The notes under the pieces were generated by a model, which worked only from the letters and a program-made list of their open reading frames with translations, was not told the origin of the DNA and made no database searches. A stretch of DNA of 64,000 nt from Alphaproteobacteria bacterium UBA6411 (lineage in GTDB: Bacteria > Pseudomonadota > Alphaproteobacteria > CAAGCB01 > CAG-977): the NCBI GenBank assembly GCA_002438565.1, contig DJPN01000013.1:52700-116699 (forward strand), read 5' to 3'. Positions 1-7,573 of the stretch are shown here, in pieces; the first letter of the stretch is position 1; each line of letters starts with the position of its first letter. Made by a program: the position numbers and the translations under genes.

Positions 1-583
1 GCACGCCGTCCAAATCGTTCACGATGTCGTATCCCGCATCGAAAACGTGACAAGTGTCAAGGCATACGCCGATTTTGTCCGACAATTTCACGCGGTCGAC
101 AATCGCGCGCAATTCCTCGAATTTTCCGCCGACTTCCGACCCTTTGCCCGCCATGGTTTCCAGCAAAACAGTCGTTGTTTGGCTTTCGGTCAGAATGCCG
201 TTCAAAACGTCCGCGATTTTTTCAATTCCCGTTTCAACGCCTTGTCCGACGTGCGCTCCGGGGTGGAAGTTGTAATAATTATGCGGCAGGTATTCCATGC
301 GCTTCAAGTCGTCCGTCATGGTGTCGAAAGCGAATTGCCGCGTGTCGTCGTTTGCGGCGCAGGCGTTCAGCGTGTACGGCGCATGCGCCAGCAGTTTCCC
401 AAATTTGTTTTTGTTCGATATTTCCAGAAATTTTGAAACATCGTCCGCGTCAATCGCTTTCGCCGCCCCGCCGCGCGGGTTGCGCGTAAAAAACTGAAAC
501 ACGTTCGCGCCGATGCTTTCCGCCGTTTTTCCCATGGCGGCGAAGCCCTTGGCGGTCGACAAATGACAGCCGATGTAAAACAT
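1..583 (-). CDS. nfo: Endonuclease IV (AP endonuclease), 3' part cut by window edge
   Basis: The visible N-terminal 194 residues read as a TIM-barrel AP endonuclease IV, which cuts the backbone 5' of abasic sites in base-excision repair. It opens MFYIGCHLS, continues with NPRG, a HAPYTLN segment and FHPGAHVG, and reaches the zinc-site motif CLDTCHVFDAGYD just before the edge. The ATG at 581-583 lies 7 bases downstream of the stop of the ATPase gene on the same strand, so the two are probably co-transcribed. The family is usually about 280 residues, so roughly the last third lies outside the window. Identity is secure; nothing can be said about the missing C-terminus. Confidence 0.93.
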   Translation of the reverse strand, partial: MFYIGCHLSTAKGFAAMGKTAESIGANVFQFFTRNPRGGAAKAIDADDVSKFLEISNKNKFGKLLAHAPYTLNACAANDDTRQFAFDTMTDDLKRMEYLPHNYYNFHPGAHVGQGVETGIEKIADVLNGILTESQTTTVLLETMAGKGSEVGGKFEELRAIVDRVKLSDKIGVCLDTCHVFDAGYDIVNDLDGV

Positions 584-590
584 AAAAAGA

Positions 591-1559
591 TTAACCCGCT
601 TCGGGGTCGCGGAACAGCGGTTTGCCTTGGTACATGCGGGCGGCCTGCGATTCCATCAGCGTTCCCAATGCGATTTGACGGTCGCGGATGCAAATCCTCA
701 GCTGGTCGGCGACGGTCGGGTCGGGGTTGGCGAATACAAAGCGCACTTCGGGGAACATGGTTTTAATGCCCTGCAGTTTCTGATGAATAACGCCCAAAAT
801 GCCGCGCCCTAACAAGTCGGCCGCTAATTCTTCGCTTAAGTCCGAAGACATGGCGTATTTGATGACCGAGTTCAAGGCGTCCTCGACACTGTTGGCGTGA
901 ATGGTCGACAAAACCAAGTGTCCCGAAGTCGCGGCGCGCAAAATCTGACTGGCGGCGTCGGGGGTGCGGATTTCGCCGACCAAAATATAGCGCGGACGGC
1001 AGCGCAAAGCGGATTTCAGCGATTCGCCCCAGTCGTTGTTGTCGGGTTCAGTTTGTTTGCACAAGCCCAATCCGCCGCGTTTGGACTGATAAATCCCGTC
1101 CAAAGGCATTTCGGGAGGGTCTTCAATCGTGTAAGCAAAGCCGCCTTCGCGTTCCAAATACTTGCGCATCAAACACGAAATCGACGTCGTTTTGCCCGCG
1201 CCCGTCGGACCGCCCCACAAAATCAGCCCTGATTCGCGGTTCAAGGAAATCAAGTGGTTCGTTACCGCTTCGGGCAATCCCAAGCGCGCCACGTCGGGCG
1301 TTTTACGCGGCATGCGGCGGGCAGAATAATGAATTCCCGTCAAAGTCACAACGCGTTCGACGCGGTACATGGTCGAACCGTATGCCATGGAATAGCTGGA
1401 ACGGCCGTTGTACGCCTTTTCCAAAGCGTCGCGGAATTCCTGCGCATCGTCGACTTCTAACTGTTTCAGCCCGAATCGCGTTTCGCCGTCATGAACGTAA
1501 ATAACTTGTTCGGGTGTGAAATAAATGTCGGAAAAAAGCTGTTCGTCGATTTTTGCCAT
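591..1559 (-). CDS. PilT/DotB-like secretion or pilus ATPase
   Basis: A 322-residue protein of the GspE/PilT/VirB11 secretion ATPase superfamily. Visible motifs in order are Walker A GGPTGAGKTTS (116-126), Asp box YTIEDPPE (143-150), Walker B ILVGEIR (192-198) and His box TSGHLVLSTIHAN (211-223). The short N-terminal domain and lack of a zinc-binding or long N1 domain fit PilT or DotB better than GspE. Such hexameric ATPases power pilus retraction or type IVB secretion at the inner membrane. No pilin, secretin or Dot/Icm gene lies nearby; the neighbours are nfo downstream and znu genes upstream. The partner machine is therefore unknown. Confidence 0.85.
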   Translation of the reverse strand: MAKIDEQLFSDIYFTPEQVIYVHDGETRFGLKQLEVDDAQEFRDALEKAYNGRSSYSMAYGSTMYRVERVVTLTGIHYSARRMPRKTPDVARLGLPEAVTNHLISLNRESGLILWGGPTGAGKTTSISCLMRKYLEREGGFAYTIEDPPEMPLDGIYQSKRGGLGLCKQTEPDNNDWGESLKSALRCRPRYILVGEIRTPDAASQILRAATSGHLVLSTIHANSVEDALNSVIKYAMSSDLSEELAADLLGRGILGVIHQKLQGIKTMFPEVRFVFANPDPTVADQLRICIRDRQIALGTLMESQAARMYQGKPLFRDPEAG

Positions 1560-1623
1560 GGTAGAATCCCAATAACCTTATTGTTTCCACTATAAACGCT
1601 TAAACGGTATGATGCAAGAAAGT

Positions 1624-2424
1624 TCATATATCATTTTTATGACAAACGTGCCAAAGCCCGCACAAAACAAAGAAAAACGCGCAGGTCAGTTCAATGGCGG
1701 GCGCGGCGGGGGCGTTATATCGGACGGACAGGCCGATGCCCGAAACGGAGCAAACGACGCCGACAAGGGACGCTTTCACCGCCATTTGTTCCGGCGTTTT
1801 CGATATGAACCGCGCCGCGCAGGCGGGAATGACCGTCAAGGCGGATACCAGCAGCAATCCCGTTGTTTTAAACGATAAAGCCACAAAAACGGCGATTAAA
1901 ACGGTAAACAGGCGGTTTTGACGCTGAGTGTCGACGTTTTCCCCCGCGGCGATATCCGGCGCGACGGCGCAAAAGACTTGATTTTTCCAATTCTTAATCA
2001 AAACCAGCGCACACAGCGTTCCCGCGATTCCCGTAAAAATCAAATCGGAGCGGGACACGGACAAAACATCGCCGAACAGGTATCCCGTCAAATCCGCGCG
2101 GAAATCGGGCATGTAGGCCAGTCCCGCCAAACCCGCGCATAAAGCAGTCTGTCCGATAATCAACAGATATAAATCAATGCCCAAAACGGTTTTTTGCGGA
2201 ATTTTGACCAATAGCAAGGCTAAAACGCACACCAGCGCCGCCACAGCCAGATTCGGCGACATTCCCAAGGCCGCTCCGGCAACGATTCCGGCCAAAGCCG
2301 CATGCGACAGCGTGTCGCCGAAATAGGCCGTTTTACGCCAAATCATCAAACAGCCGATCGGTCCGGCCAGCAGAGCCGTTATAACGGCCGCGGCCGCCGC
2401 GCGTAAAACAAACGGTTCAAACAT
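1624..2424 (-). CDS. znuB: Zinc ABC transporter permease ZnuB
   Basis: A 266-residue hydrophobic protein with about eight membrane segments, matching the ABC-3 permease family that imports zinc or manganese. The N-terminal part carries the family's DTLSHAALAGIVAG cytoplasmic-loop motif. The start codon overlaps the end of znuC by 8 bases, so the two are translationally coupled, and a periplasmic binding protein is encoded divergently upstream. This context makes zinc the most likely substrate. Manganese or iron cannot be excluded from sequence alone. Confidence 0.93.
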   Translation of the reverse strand: MFEPFVLRAAAAAVITALLAGPIGCLMIWRKTAYFGDTLSHAALAGIVAGAALGMSPNLAVAALVCVLALLLVKIPQKTVLGIDLYLLIIGQTALCAGLAGLAYMPDFRADLTGYLFGDVLSVSRSDLIFTGIAGTLCALVLIKNWKNQVFCAVAPDIAAGENVDTQRQNRLFTVLIAVFVALSFKTTGLLLVSALTVIPACAARFISKTPEQMAVKASLVGVVCSVSGIGLSVRYNAPAAPAIELTCAFFFVLCGLWHVCHKNDI

Positions 2425-3112
2425 AGGTGATTCCTTTGTCGGGCAGGTGGGTGTGGTCGTGGCGGTACAAAGTCGTGTAAGGCGTCAAACCGGCAATTTC
2501 CTGCGGTTTTCCGGAACAGCAGATATGGCGGTTCAAACAAATGACTTTGTCCGTTTTCGCCATGACGACATACAAATCGTGCGACACCATCAAAACAGCG
2601 CACCCGCGTTCTTTGTTCAGTTTGGAAATCAGTTCGTACAGCGATTCTTCGCTTGCGGGATCCAATCCCTGCGCCGGTTCGTCCAACACCAGCAAATCGG
2701 GCTGCTGCATTAAAGCGCGCGCCAGCAAAACCCTTTGCGTTTCCCCGCCCGAAAGCGGGTGTATGGAACGATCGGCCAAAGATTCCGCGTCCGTTTCCTT
2801 TAAAGCCGCAAGGATGTCCTGTTTTGCAGAGCGGTGCCCCAGCGCCATAAAGCGGCGGACGGTCAGCGGAACGGTTGCGGGAACGGACAGCTTTTGCGGA
2901 ACATACCCGATTTTCAATTCGCTTTTTTTTACCAAAACACCCGATGTCGGGGGCAGGATGCCCAAAACGATTTTCAGCAAAGTCGTTTTGCCTGCGCCGT
3001 TCGGGCCGATAAGCGTTACGATTTTGCCCGCCGGCACGGCAAACGAAATATTTTCCAGCACGGTCAAACCGCCCGTCCGATATCCGATGTTTTTCAGTTC
3101 CAGCAAGTTCAC
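2417..3112 (-). CDS. znuC: Zinc ABC transporter ATP-binding protein ZnuC
   Basis: A 231-residue ABC ATPase with Walker A GPNGAGKTT, signature LSGGETQRV and Walker B LLVLDEPAQGLD, followed by an SHD switch histidine. It energises the ZnuB permease. The start is a GTG at 3110-3112, supported by an AAAGGA ribosome site about 10 bases upstream; no in-frame ATG is available. A C-terminal segment rich in His and Cys (a CCSGKP patch and YRHDHTHLPD) is typical of ZnuC and may bind zinc. It forms an operon with znuB and faces znuA across a 70-base promoter region. Confidence 0.93.
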   Translation of the reverse strand: MNLLELKNIGYRTGGLTVLENISFAVPAGKIVTLIGPNGAGKTTLLKIVLGILPPTSGVLVKKSELKIGYVPQKLSVPATVPLTVRRFMALGHRSAKQDILAALKETDAESLADRSIHPLSGGETQRVLLARALMQQPDLLVLDEPAQGLDPASEESLYELISKLNKERGCAVLMVSHDLYVVMAKTDKVICLNRHICCSGKPQEIAGLTPYTTLYRHDHTHLPDKGITYV

Positions 3113-3142
3113 GGAAAATGTCCTTTATTGCTTTTTTTACGA

Positions 3143-3157
3143 ATTTATACTACAAAT
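3143..3157. promoter_or_regulatory. Candidate Zur-type operator between znuC and znuA
   Basis: ATTTATACTACAAAT is an interrupted palindrome in which six of seven base pairs around the centre match. It overlaps a TATACT (3146-3151) that could serve as the -10 box of znuA. The position in the only divergent promoter region of a zinc-uptake locus is where a Zur repressor would act. The site is AT-rich and short, so a chance palindrome is possible. Confidence 0.35.
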
Positions 3158-3182
3158 CCAATCAAAAAGGGGGAAATTTTTT

Positions 3183-4007
3183 ATGCTGTTCCGTTGGGTG
3201 CTGATTGCTGTTTCGACGATTGTTTTCCAAGCGCAGGCGAAAACGCCGTCGGTTTTGGTGTCGATTGCGCCGCTTCATTCGGTTGTGGCGGCCGTGGCGG
3301 ACGGCGTTTTTACGCCCGATTTGCTGATGCAGCCGTCCCAATCCGTGCATGAATACCGGCTGAAACCGTCGGATTTGCGGAAAATATCGTCGGCGGATAT
3401 TGTGTTTTACGGCGGAAAAGCGTTGGAAGGCTTTTTACCCAAAGCGATTGAAAGCGCGGGCGTTCAAGGCGTTTCCTTTTTGGCGGAAGGTGACGAACCG
3501 CATTTTTGGCTGTCGCCTTTGACAATGGCGCGGGTTGCCGAAAAAACGGCGGAAAAGCTGGCGCAAATCGATGCGGAGCATGCCGATGCCTATCTGGCGA
3601 ACGCGGCAAGCTTCGCCCGCACGGCGAACGGTTTGCTGTTGAACGGACAGCGGGAGCTGGCCGCCGTTCGGGGCAAGCCTTTTGTCGTTTTTCACGATGC
3701 CTACCGCGCTTTCGAGCGGGAATTCGGATTAAGCGGAATCGGGGCGGTCTGGGTTGACGCGCACCATGGCGCGGGGGCGGCGCATTTAATCGAATTGCGC
3801 CAAAAAATGCGGGAAAGCGGAAAAGTCTGTTTGTTTTCCGAACCTCAAATGCCGGACAAGCCGTTGGAAACGGTGCGCGAAGGGCTGAATGTGGTTGACG
3901 GCGCCGCCGATCCTTTGGGAACGGGAATTGAAACGGGCAAAGATTTTTATCCCCGTTTAATCAACAATCTGATACAGTCGTTTAAAAAATGTTTGGCTCA
4001 ACTGTAA
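3183..4007 (+). CDS. znuA: Zinc ABC transporter substrate-binding protein ZnuA
   Basis: A 274-residue periplasmic binding protein of the cluster A-I (ZnuA/TroA) family. The ATG at 3183 follows a GGGGGA ribosome site and gives a signal peptide (hydrophobic VLIAVSTIVFQ, then AQA/K cleavage). The frame is open far upstream, but that part is antisense to znuC and is not coding. Metal-ligand signatures are VHEY (first His), EPHFWLSP (second His) and FHDAYRAFEREF (third His). The His-rich loop seen in many ZnuA proteins is missing here. It delivers zinc to ZnuB/ZnuC across the promoter region. Confidence 0.92.
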   Translation: MLFRWVLIAVSTIVFQAQAKTPSVLVSIAPLHSVVAAVADGVFTPDLLMQPSQSVHEYRLKPSDLRKISSADIVFYGGKALEGFLPKAIESAGVQGVSFLAEGDEPHFWLSPLTMARVAEKTAEKLAQIDAEHADAYLANAASFARTANGLLLNGQRELAAVRGKPFVVFHDAYRAFEREFGLSGIGAVWVDAHHGAGAAHLIELRQKMRESGKVCLFSEPQMPDKPLETVREGLNVVDGAADPLGTGIETGKDFYPRLINNLIQSFKKCLAQL

Positions 4008-4015
4008 GGCGTGCC

Positions 4016-5518
4016 ATGCGGTTTCTGTTGTTTTTATTGTGTTTGACGGGTGCGGCGGATCAAGCCGTTGCCGATTCGGCGGAAAAAACGCGTTTTCCGA
4101 TTGCGGCGGGCGTTTATTATCCGAGCTCCGCCGAAGAAACGGAAAGTCAAGTTGACGCTTTGCTGGCTGCGGCGCGCGGACATTTTAAATCGGAATCGGA
4201 AAAGTTTCCCAAAGCCGTCATTGTTCCGCACGATTCCCTGTTGTCCGAATCAGGGCGCGTTGCGGCGGCGGCGTACGCGGCTTTGATGAAAATCAAACCT
4301 TTTGTCCGGCGGGTGGTGATTGTGGCGTCTCCGCAGCACGGGCGGCATTTCGGCGTGCTGCTGTCATCCGCGCGATATTGGGCTTTGCCGTCGGGTCGGC
4401 GTTTTGAAACGGACGGCGCGTTGATTGAAAAATTAAAGCAAATCCAAGGCATTGATTACGATGATGCCGTTTTTGAAGCCGAAGAAGCGATAGAGGCGCA
4501 GCTGCCCTTTGTCGCCGCCGTTTTCCGTCCGGATGTCAAAATCGTTCCGCTGCTGGTGGGCGATGCCGGAATCGACCAAGTATCGGATATGATAGATTTG
4601 ATTTGGGGCGGTTCGGAAACGGCAATCGTGTTCGTTTCCGATATGGCGCAAGGGGAATCCGTTTCCAAAACGGCGGAAAAAGACGAACGGACGGCGCGGA
4701 TTTTGGAAAAAAAGGAAGAGATTCCTCTGGGCAAAGACAGGCTGTCGGCTCCGCGTCCCGTCGAAGGGCTTTTGGCGTATTTGCGGGAAACGGGCGGCGA
4801 AATCAGACGGCTGGATTTGCAGACGGGCTTCGGTTTGTTTTCCGAAAAGGTGAAAGGATACGGCGCGTTTGCCGTTTATGAAAACGATGCCGCGGCGCAA
4901 AGCAGCAAAGAAGAAACGGAAAATCTGCTGAAAGAAAATCAAAACGCGCTGCTGCGCGTGGCGGCTCAGTCGATTGTGTCGGGATTTGAACGCGGGCGGC
5001 CGCTGCGCGTGCGACTGGCGCGATATCCCGAAGCTTTGCGCCAAAAAGGAGCCACGTTTGTCAGCATTTATTGCGGCGGGGCGCTGTGCGGCAGTGCGGG
5101 ATCCGCGGAAGCCGTTCGTCCGATTATTGATGATATTGCGGAAAATGCTTATGCGGCGGCCTTTTCGGATTTCCGGTTCACCCCTTTGACGCAGGAAGAA
5201 CTGCAGAATGTCGAGATTTCGATTTCCCTGCTGACCCGACGCACGCGCATCAAGTTTTCGGACGAAGCCGACTTGCTGAATCAAATCAGACCGAAAACGG
5301 ACGGGCTGGTTGTGCGCGAACGTGCCAACACTGCGCTGTTTTTGCCGCAGATTTGGGATTCTTTTTCATCACCGAAGGAGTTTTTGGCGCATTTGAAGCG
5401 CAAAGCGGGGCTGCCGCCGGATTACTTGTCGCCGACATTGAAAGTTTACCGGTTCGAGGTGATTGATATTTCAAGCGGGGATTTGGAAGATCCCGCTTCC
5501 ATATGGAGGACGAAATGA
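4016..5518 (+). CDS. Exported MEMO1-AMMECR1 domain fusion protein
   Basis: A 500-residue protein whose start at 4016 gives a signal peptide (MRFLLFLLCLTGAADQAVA). The first half (about 65-290) follows the MEMO1/dioxygenase-like fold: VPHDSL, ASPQHGRHFG, EAIEAQLPF and a VFVSDMAQ segment. The second half (about 320-490) is AMMECR1-like, ending with LPQIWD and a lysine-rich helix. These two domains occur together in the so-called AmmeMemoRadiSam gene group, whose function is unsettled. Several signature positions have changed: the His of EHS is Glu, the SSDxxHY histidine is Gln, and the AMMECR1 LRGCIG motif reads LCGSAG. The gene starts 8 bases after znuA and overlaps mutT by 4 bases. Confidence 0.8.
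   Translation: MRFLLFLLCLTGAADQAVADSAEKTRFPIAAGVYYPSSAEETESQVDALLAAARGHFKSESEKFPKAVIVPHDSLLSESGRVAAAAYAALMKIKPFVRRVVIVASPQHGRHFGVLLSSARYWALPSGRRFETDGALIEKLKQIQGIDYDDAVFEAEEAIEAQLPFVAAVFRPDVKIVPLLVGDAGIDQVSDMIDLIWGGSETAIVFVSDMAQGESVSKTAEKDERTARILEKKEEIPLGKDRLSAPRPVEGLLAYLRETGGEIRRLDLQTGFGLFSEKVKGYGAFAVYENDAAAQSSKEETENLLKENQNALLRVAAQSIVSGFERGRPLRVRLARYPEALRQKGATFVSIYCGGALCGSAGSAEAVRPIIDDIAENAYAAAFSDFRFTPLTQEELQNVEISISLLTRRTRIKFSDEADLLNQIRPKTDGLVVRERANTALFLPQIWDSFSSPKEFLAHLKRKAGLPPDYLSPTLKVYRFEVIDISSGDLEDPASIWRTK
5505..5510 (+). promoter_or_regulatory. Ribosome site that fixes the mutT start
   Basis: GGAGGA lies 4 bases before the ATG at 5515, which overlaps the upstream TGA as ATGA. An earlier in-frame ATG at 5503 overlaps this site and is therefore unlikely to be used. 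Confidence 0.6.
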
Positions 5519-5919
5519 CAAAAGTGTTGTGGGTCGTTGCGGGGGCTTTGGTCGACAAAGACGGACGCGTGTTGCTGACGGAACGGCCGGCGGGCAAAAA
5601 TCTGGCGGGATTTTGGGAATTCCCCGGCGGAAAAATCGAATCGGGCGAAACGCCGCGTGAAGCTTTGGTGCGCGAACTGGGGGAAGAGCTGGGAATCGCC
5701 GTTAATCCGCAATCGCTGATTCCGTGTACGTTCGCTTCGTACGATTATCCCGAATTTCATCTGGCTATGCCGTTGTTTGTTTGCCGCGAATGGGCGGGCG
5801 GCGTGTCGGGCAAAGAAGGGCAGAATTTCGTTTGGACGGACTGGCGCGATACGCCGCCTTTGGCGCCGGCTGATACGGATTTGGCAAAAGTTTTGCGTGT
5901 TTTCTTAAAAAACTTTTGA
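5515..5919 (+). CDS. mutT: MutT-type Nudix hydrolase (8-oxo-dGTP diphosphatase)
   Basis: A 134-residue Nudix protein. The complete box G-x5-E-x7-RE-x2-EE-x-G runs from Gly39 to Gly60, preceded by GFWEFPGG, which is the MutT form of the motif. MutT removes 8-oxo-dGTP from the nucleotide pool and prevents A:T to C:G mutation. It is coupled to the MEMO1-AMMECR1 gene by an ATGA overlap. The short single-domain length and the WEFPGG motif favour MutT over other Nudix classes, though substrate cannot be proven from sequence. Confidence 0.85.
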   Translation: MTKVLWVVAGALVDKDGRVLLTERPAGKNLAGFWEFPGGKIESGETPREALVRELGEELGIAVNPQSLIPCTFASYDYPEFHLAMPLFVCREWAGGVSGKEGQNFVWTDWRDTPPLAPADTDLAKVLRVFLKNF

Positions 5920-5967
5920 TTCAAAAAGCTTAACGCACTAATATAAGAAAAACGATATATCGGACAT

Positions 5968-6537
5968 ATGGTTATGAGTTCTGAATTCAAGAAAAAAATT
6001 CCCAATTATTTGACATTTATGCGGATTTTGGTCATTCCGTTCGTTATTGCCACTTTTTCGTTCCCCGGCGTTTTATGGGCGTGGGTCGGTTGCGGCCTGT
6101 TTGTTTTGGCTTCCGTAACGGACTGGTTCGACGGTTATCTGGCGCGCAAGTTCAAAAGCACGTCCAGCTTGGGGCGCGTGCTGGATCCCATCGCGGACAA
6201 ACTGTTGGTTTCGGCGACGCTGTTGATGATGGCGGCGTATGACAGACTGGGATATACGGGGATTTTCCCCGCCGTTATCATTTTGTGCCGCGAAGTGCTG
6301 GTGTCCGGACTGCGCGAATATCTGGCGGGAATCCAAGTCGGATTGCCCGTAACGCGGCTGGCAAAGTGGAAAACGGGGATTCAGATGACAGCCATTCCGA
6401 TGCTGATGGTGGCGGATTATTCGCCGTGGTTCTGCTATTTCGGTGAAATCGGCGAAGTGCTGATTTGGATTGCCGCTTTGCTGACCATGATTACGGGATA
6501 CGATTATCTGCGGTCGGGATTGAAACATCTGGACTGA
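5968..6537 (+). CDS. pgsA: CDP-diacylglycerol--glycerol-3-phosphate 3-phosphatidyltransferase
   Basis: A 189-residue membrane enzyme of the CDP-alcohol phosphotransferase family, carrying the full motif DG-x2-AR-x8-G-x3-D-x3-D (Asp55 to Asp77). It makes phosphatidylglycerol phosphate, the first committed step toward phosphatidylglycerol and cardiolipin. The N-terminus KKKIPNYLTFMRIL is typical of PgsA. Start could be ATG 5968 or 5974. A strong terminator follows directly. Confidence 0.93.
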   Translation: MVMSSEFKKKIPNYLTFMRILVIPFVIATFSFPGVLWAWVGCGLFVLASVTDWFDGYLARKFKSTSSLGRVLDPIADKLLVSATLLMMAAYDRLGYTGIFPAVIILCREVLVSGLREYLAGIQVGLPVTRLAKWKTGIQMTAIPMLMVADYSPWFCYFGEIGEVLIWIAALLTMITGYDYLRSGLKHLD

Positions 6538-6555
6538 GGTCTGTCAACGGCAATA

Positions 6556-6588
6556 AAAAGCCCGCCCTGTTCAAGGGGGCGGGCTTTT
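6556..6588. terminator. Intrinsic terminator, pgsA / outer-membrane protein gene (bidirectional)
   Basis: AAGCCCGCCC and GGGCGGGCTT form a long GC-rich stem with T-runs on both sides. It lies between two convergent genes and can serve both. Confidence 0.85.
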
Positions 6589-6610
6589 CCGCTTTCAAGA
6601 GGAAAATTTC

Positions 6611-7255
6611 TTAGAAGCTGTAACGGACGCCGGCCAGAATCTGGTGGGCGGTCGTGTCAAATTCAATTTTGTCGCCTTCTCGGGTGCGTTTGTCGTACGA
6701 ACCGTAGTCCGTGAAACGATAGCCGACATCGATTGTGATGTTTTTGGTGACTTCCGCACCGACACCCGCCATCAGGCTGTACGCAAATTTGTTTTTGGAA
6801 AAGCTGTTGGTTTCGGTATCCGTCGGATCGACGACATCGGTGTCTTTAAATTTGTATTTCATTTTCGCCATACCGACGCCAGCGCCGACATAGGGTTTGA
6901 AAATGGTAGGATTGTCAATATCATAGTAGCCGTTCAGCATAAACGACTGGCCGGAAATTTCCGATTTGTTGATTTCGGAGTCGTCCTGTCTGGTTTTGTC
7001 GTCTTTTGCCAGATAGGTGTACGCCAATTCGGTGCGGACGGCGCCCATTTTTGCACCGATGGCGATGTCGCCGCCGAAGTTTTTCACTTTATCGGTTTCT
7101 TTCCAGCGGGAACCGTCGTCTTTCGTTCCTTTTGCTTCACCGTCCGTAAACGACATGACCGCTTTGACCGAAGCGTACGGCGTGATGTCCGCGGCGTTTG
7201 CGGCGGAAGTGAAAACCGCCAAAGCGGCGGCCGATGTTAAAAGAAGTTTATTCAT
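6611..7255 (-). CDS. Outer-membrane beta-barrel protein (opacity-protein type)
   Basis: A 214-residue protein with a clear signal peptide (MNKLLLTSAAALAVFTSAANA, cleaved before ADITPYA). The start at 7255 is chosen because an AAGGA site lies 9 bases upstream; the earlier ATG at 7264 directly abuts that site. The mature part has alternating polar and aromatic strands, charged loops rich in K, D and T, a PYVGAGVGMAKMK strand and a terminal GVRYSF whose final Phe is the beta-barrel insertion signal. This fits the eight-stranded OmpA-like/Opa barrel class. A second such barrel is encoded at 10348-10911. Ligand and role are unknown. Confidence 0.8.
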   Translation of the reverse strand: MNKLLLTSAAALAVFTSAANAADITPYASVKAVMSFTDGEAKGTKDDGSRWKETDKVKNFGGDIAIGAKMGAVRTELAYTYLAKDDKTRQDDSEINKSEISGQSFMLNGYYDIDNPTIFKPYVGAGVGMAKMKYKFKDTDVVDPTDTETNSFSKNKFAYSLMAGVGAEVTKNITIDVGYRFTDYGSYDKRTREGDKIEFDTTAHQILAGVRYSF

Positions 7256-7282
7256 AACTAACATTCCTTATTTTGTTTCAGT

Positions 7283-7310
7283 TAAACAAAACCCACCTGA
7301 AAAGGCGGGC
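7283..7310 (-). terminator. Intrinsic terminator of the candidate structured RNA
   Basis: Read on the minus strand, CCCGCC-TTTTCA-GGTGGG forms a six-pair stem with one G-U pair, followed by TTTTGTTT. It lies at the 3' end of the folded region 7311-7487 and before the outer-membrane protein gene. Confidence 0.65.
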
Positions 7311-7487
7311 GGATGTTAGCAACCGTTCAAAAACAAAGACGGCTCGGCGTTTTCGCGCGTATGCCTTATAGCGCCGACATCCGTCCGTAAACGGAATATC
7401 GGCGTATGACTTAATGAGTCGCAATACACCTTGCGACTGTTTTTGAAAAAGGGTTGCTACGCCCTGCATTCGTCTTTTCCACGAATA
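7283..7487 (-). ncRNA. Candidate structured small RNA (about 200 nt, 6S-like shape, family not recognised)
   Basis: On the minus strand this gene-free stretch has a complete transcription-unit layout: a promoter (7498-7523), a folded body and an intrinsic terminator (7283-7310). The body closes on itself. GGTTGCTA pairs TAGCAACC (7317-7324 with 7452-7459), and TTCAAAAACA pairs TGTTTTTGAA (7326-7335 with 7438-7447). Inside are an eight-pair hairpin (7417-7424 with 7431-7438) and a longer imperfect hairpin (7373-7383 with 7392-7403). A 5' hairpin ATTCGT/ACGAAT sits at 7469-7487. A long closing stem, an internal bubble and an apical hairpin in about 200 nt resemble 6S RNA, but I recognise no diagnostic 6S sequence. 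It is not SRP RNA, tmRNA or RNase P by their conserved motifs. Confidence 0.5.
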
Positions 7488-7497
7488 CGTATTTAAG

Positions 7498-7523
7498 GTA
7501 TAACACTTCTGATAAGTTGGCAA
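7498..7523 (-). promoter_or_regulatory. Candidate promoter of the structured RNA
   Basis: On the minus strand TTGCCA is followed, after 15 bases, by TATACC. It lies immediately downstream of the HNH-cluster terminator and about 10 bases before the first hairpin of the RNA candidate. Spacing is slightly short for a sigma-70 promoter. Confidence 0.4.
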
Positions 7524-7526
7524 GCA

Positions 7527-7557
7527 AAAAGGGACACCTTTCGATGTCCCTTTTTTC
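7527..7557 (-). terminator. Intrinsic terminator of the three-gene HNH cluster
   Basis: GGGACA and TGTCCC form the stem of a hairpin flanked by A- and T-runs. On the minus strand it follows the stop of the last HNH-like gene by about 16 bases and ends in a T-run. Confidence 0.75.
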
Positions 7558-7573
7558 AGAGCAGATAAAACCG

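Noticed and set aside
2541..3182. Upstream extension of the znuA frame
   Set aside because: It runs antisense through znuC. The start at 3183 has a ribosome site and yields a signal peptide.
7283..7487. Assignment of the folded RNA as SRP RNA, tmRNA or RNase P RNA
   Set aside because: The SRP tetraloop region, tmRNA tRNA-like ends with CCA and the RNase P conserved core were looked for and not found. A 6S identity is left open as a shape resemblance only.
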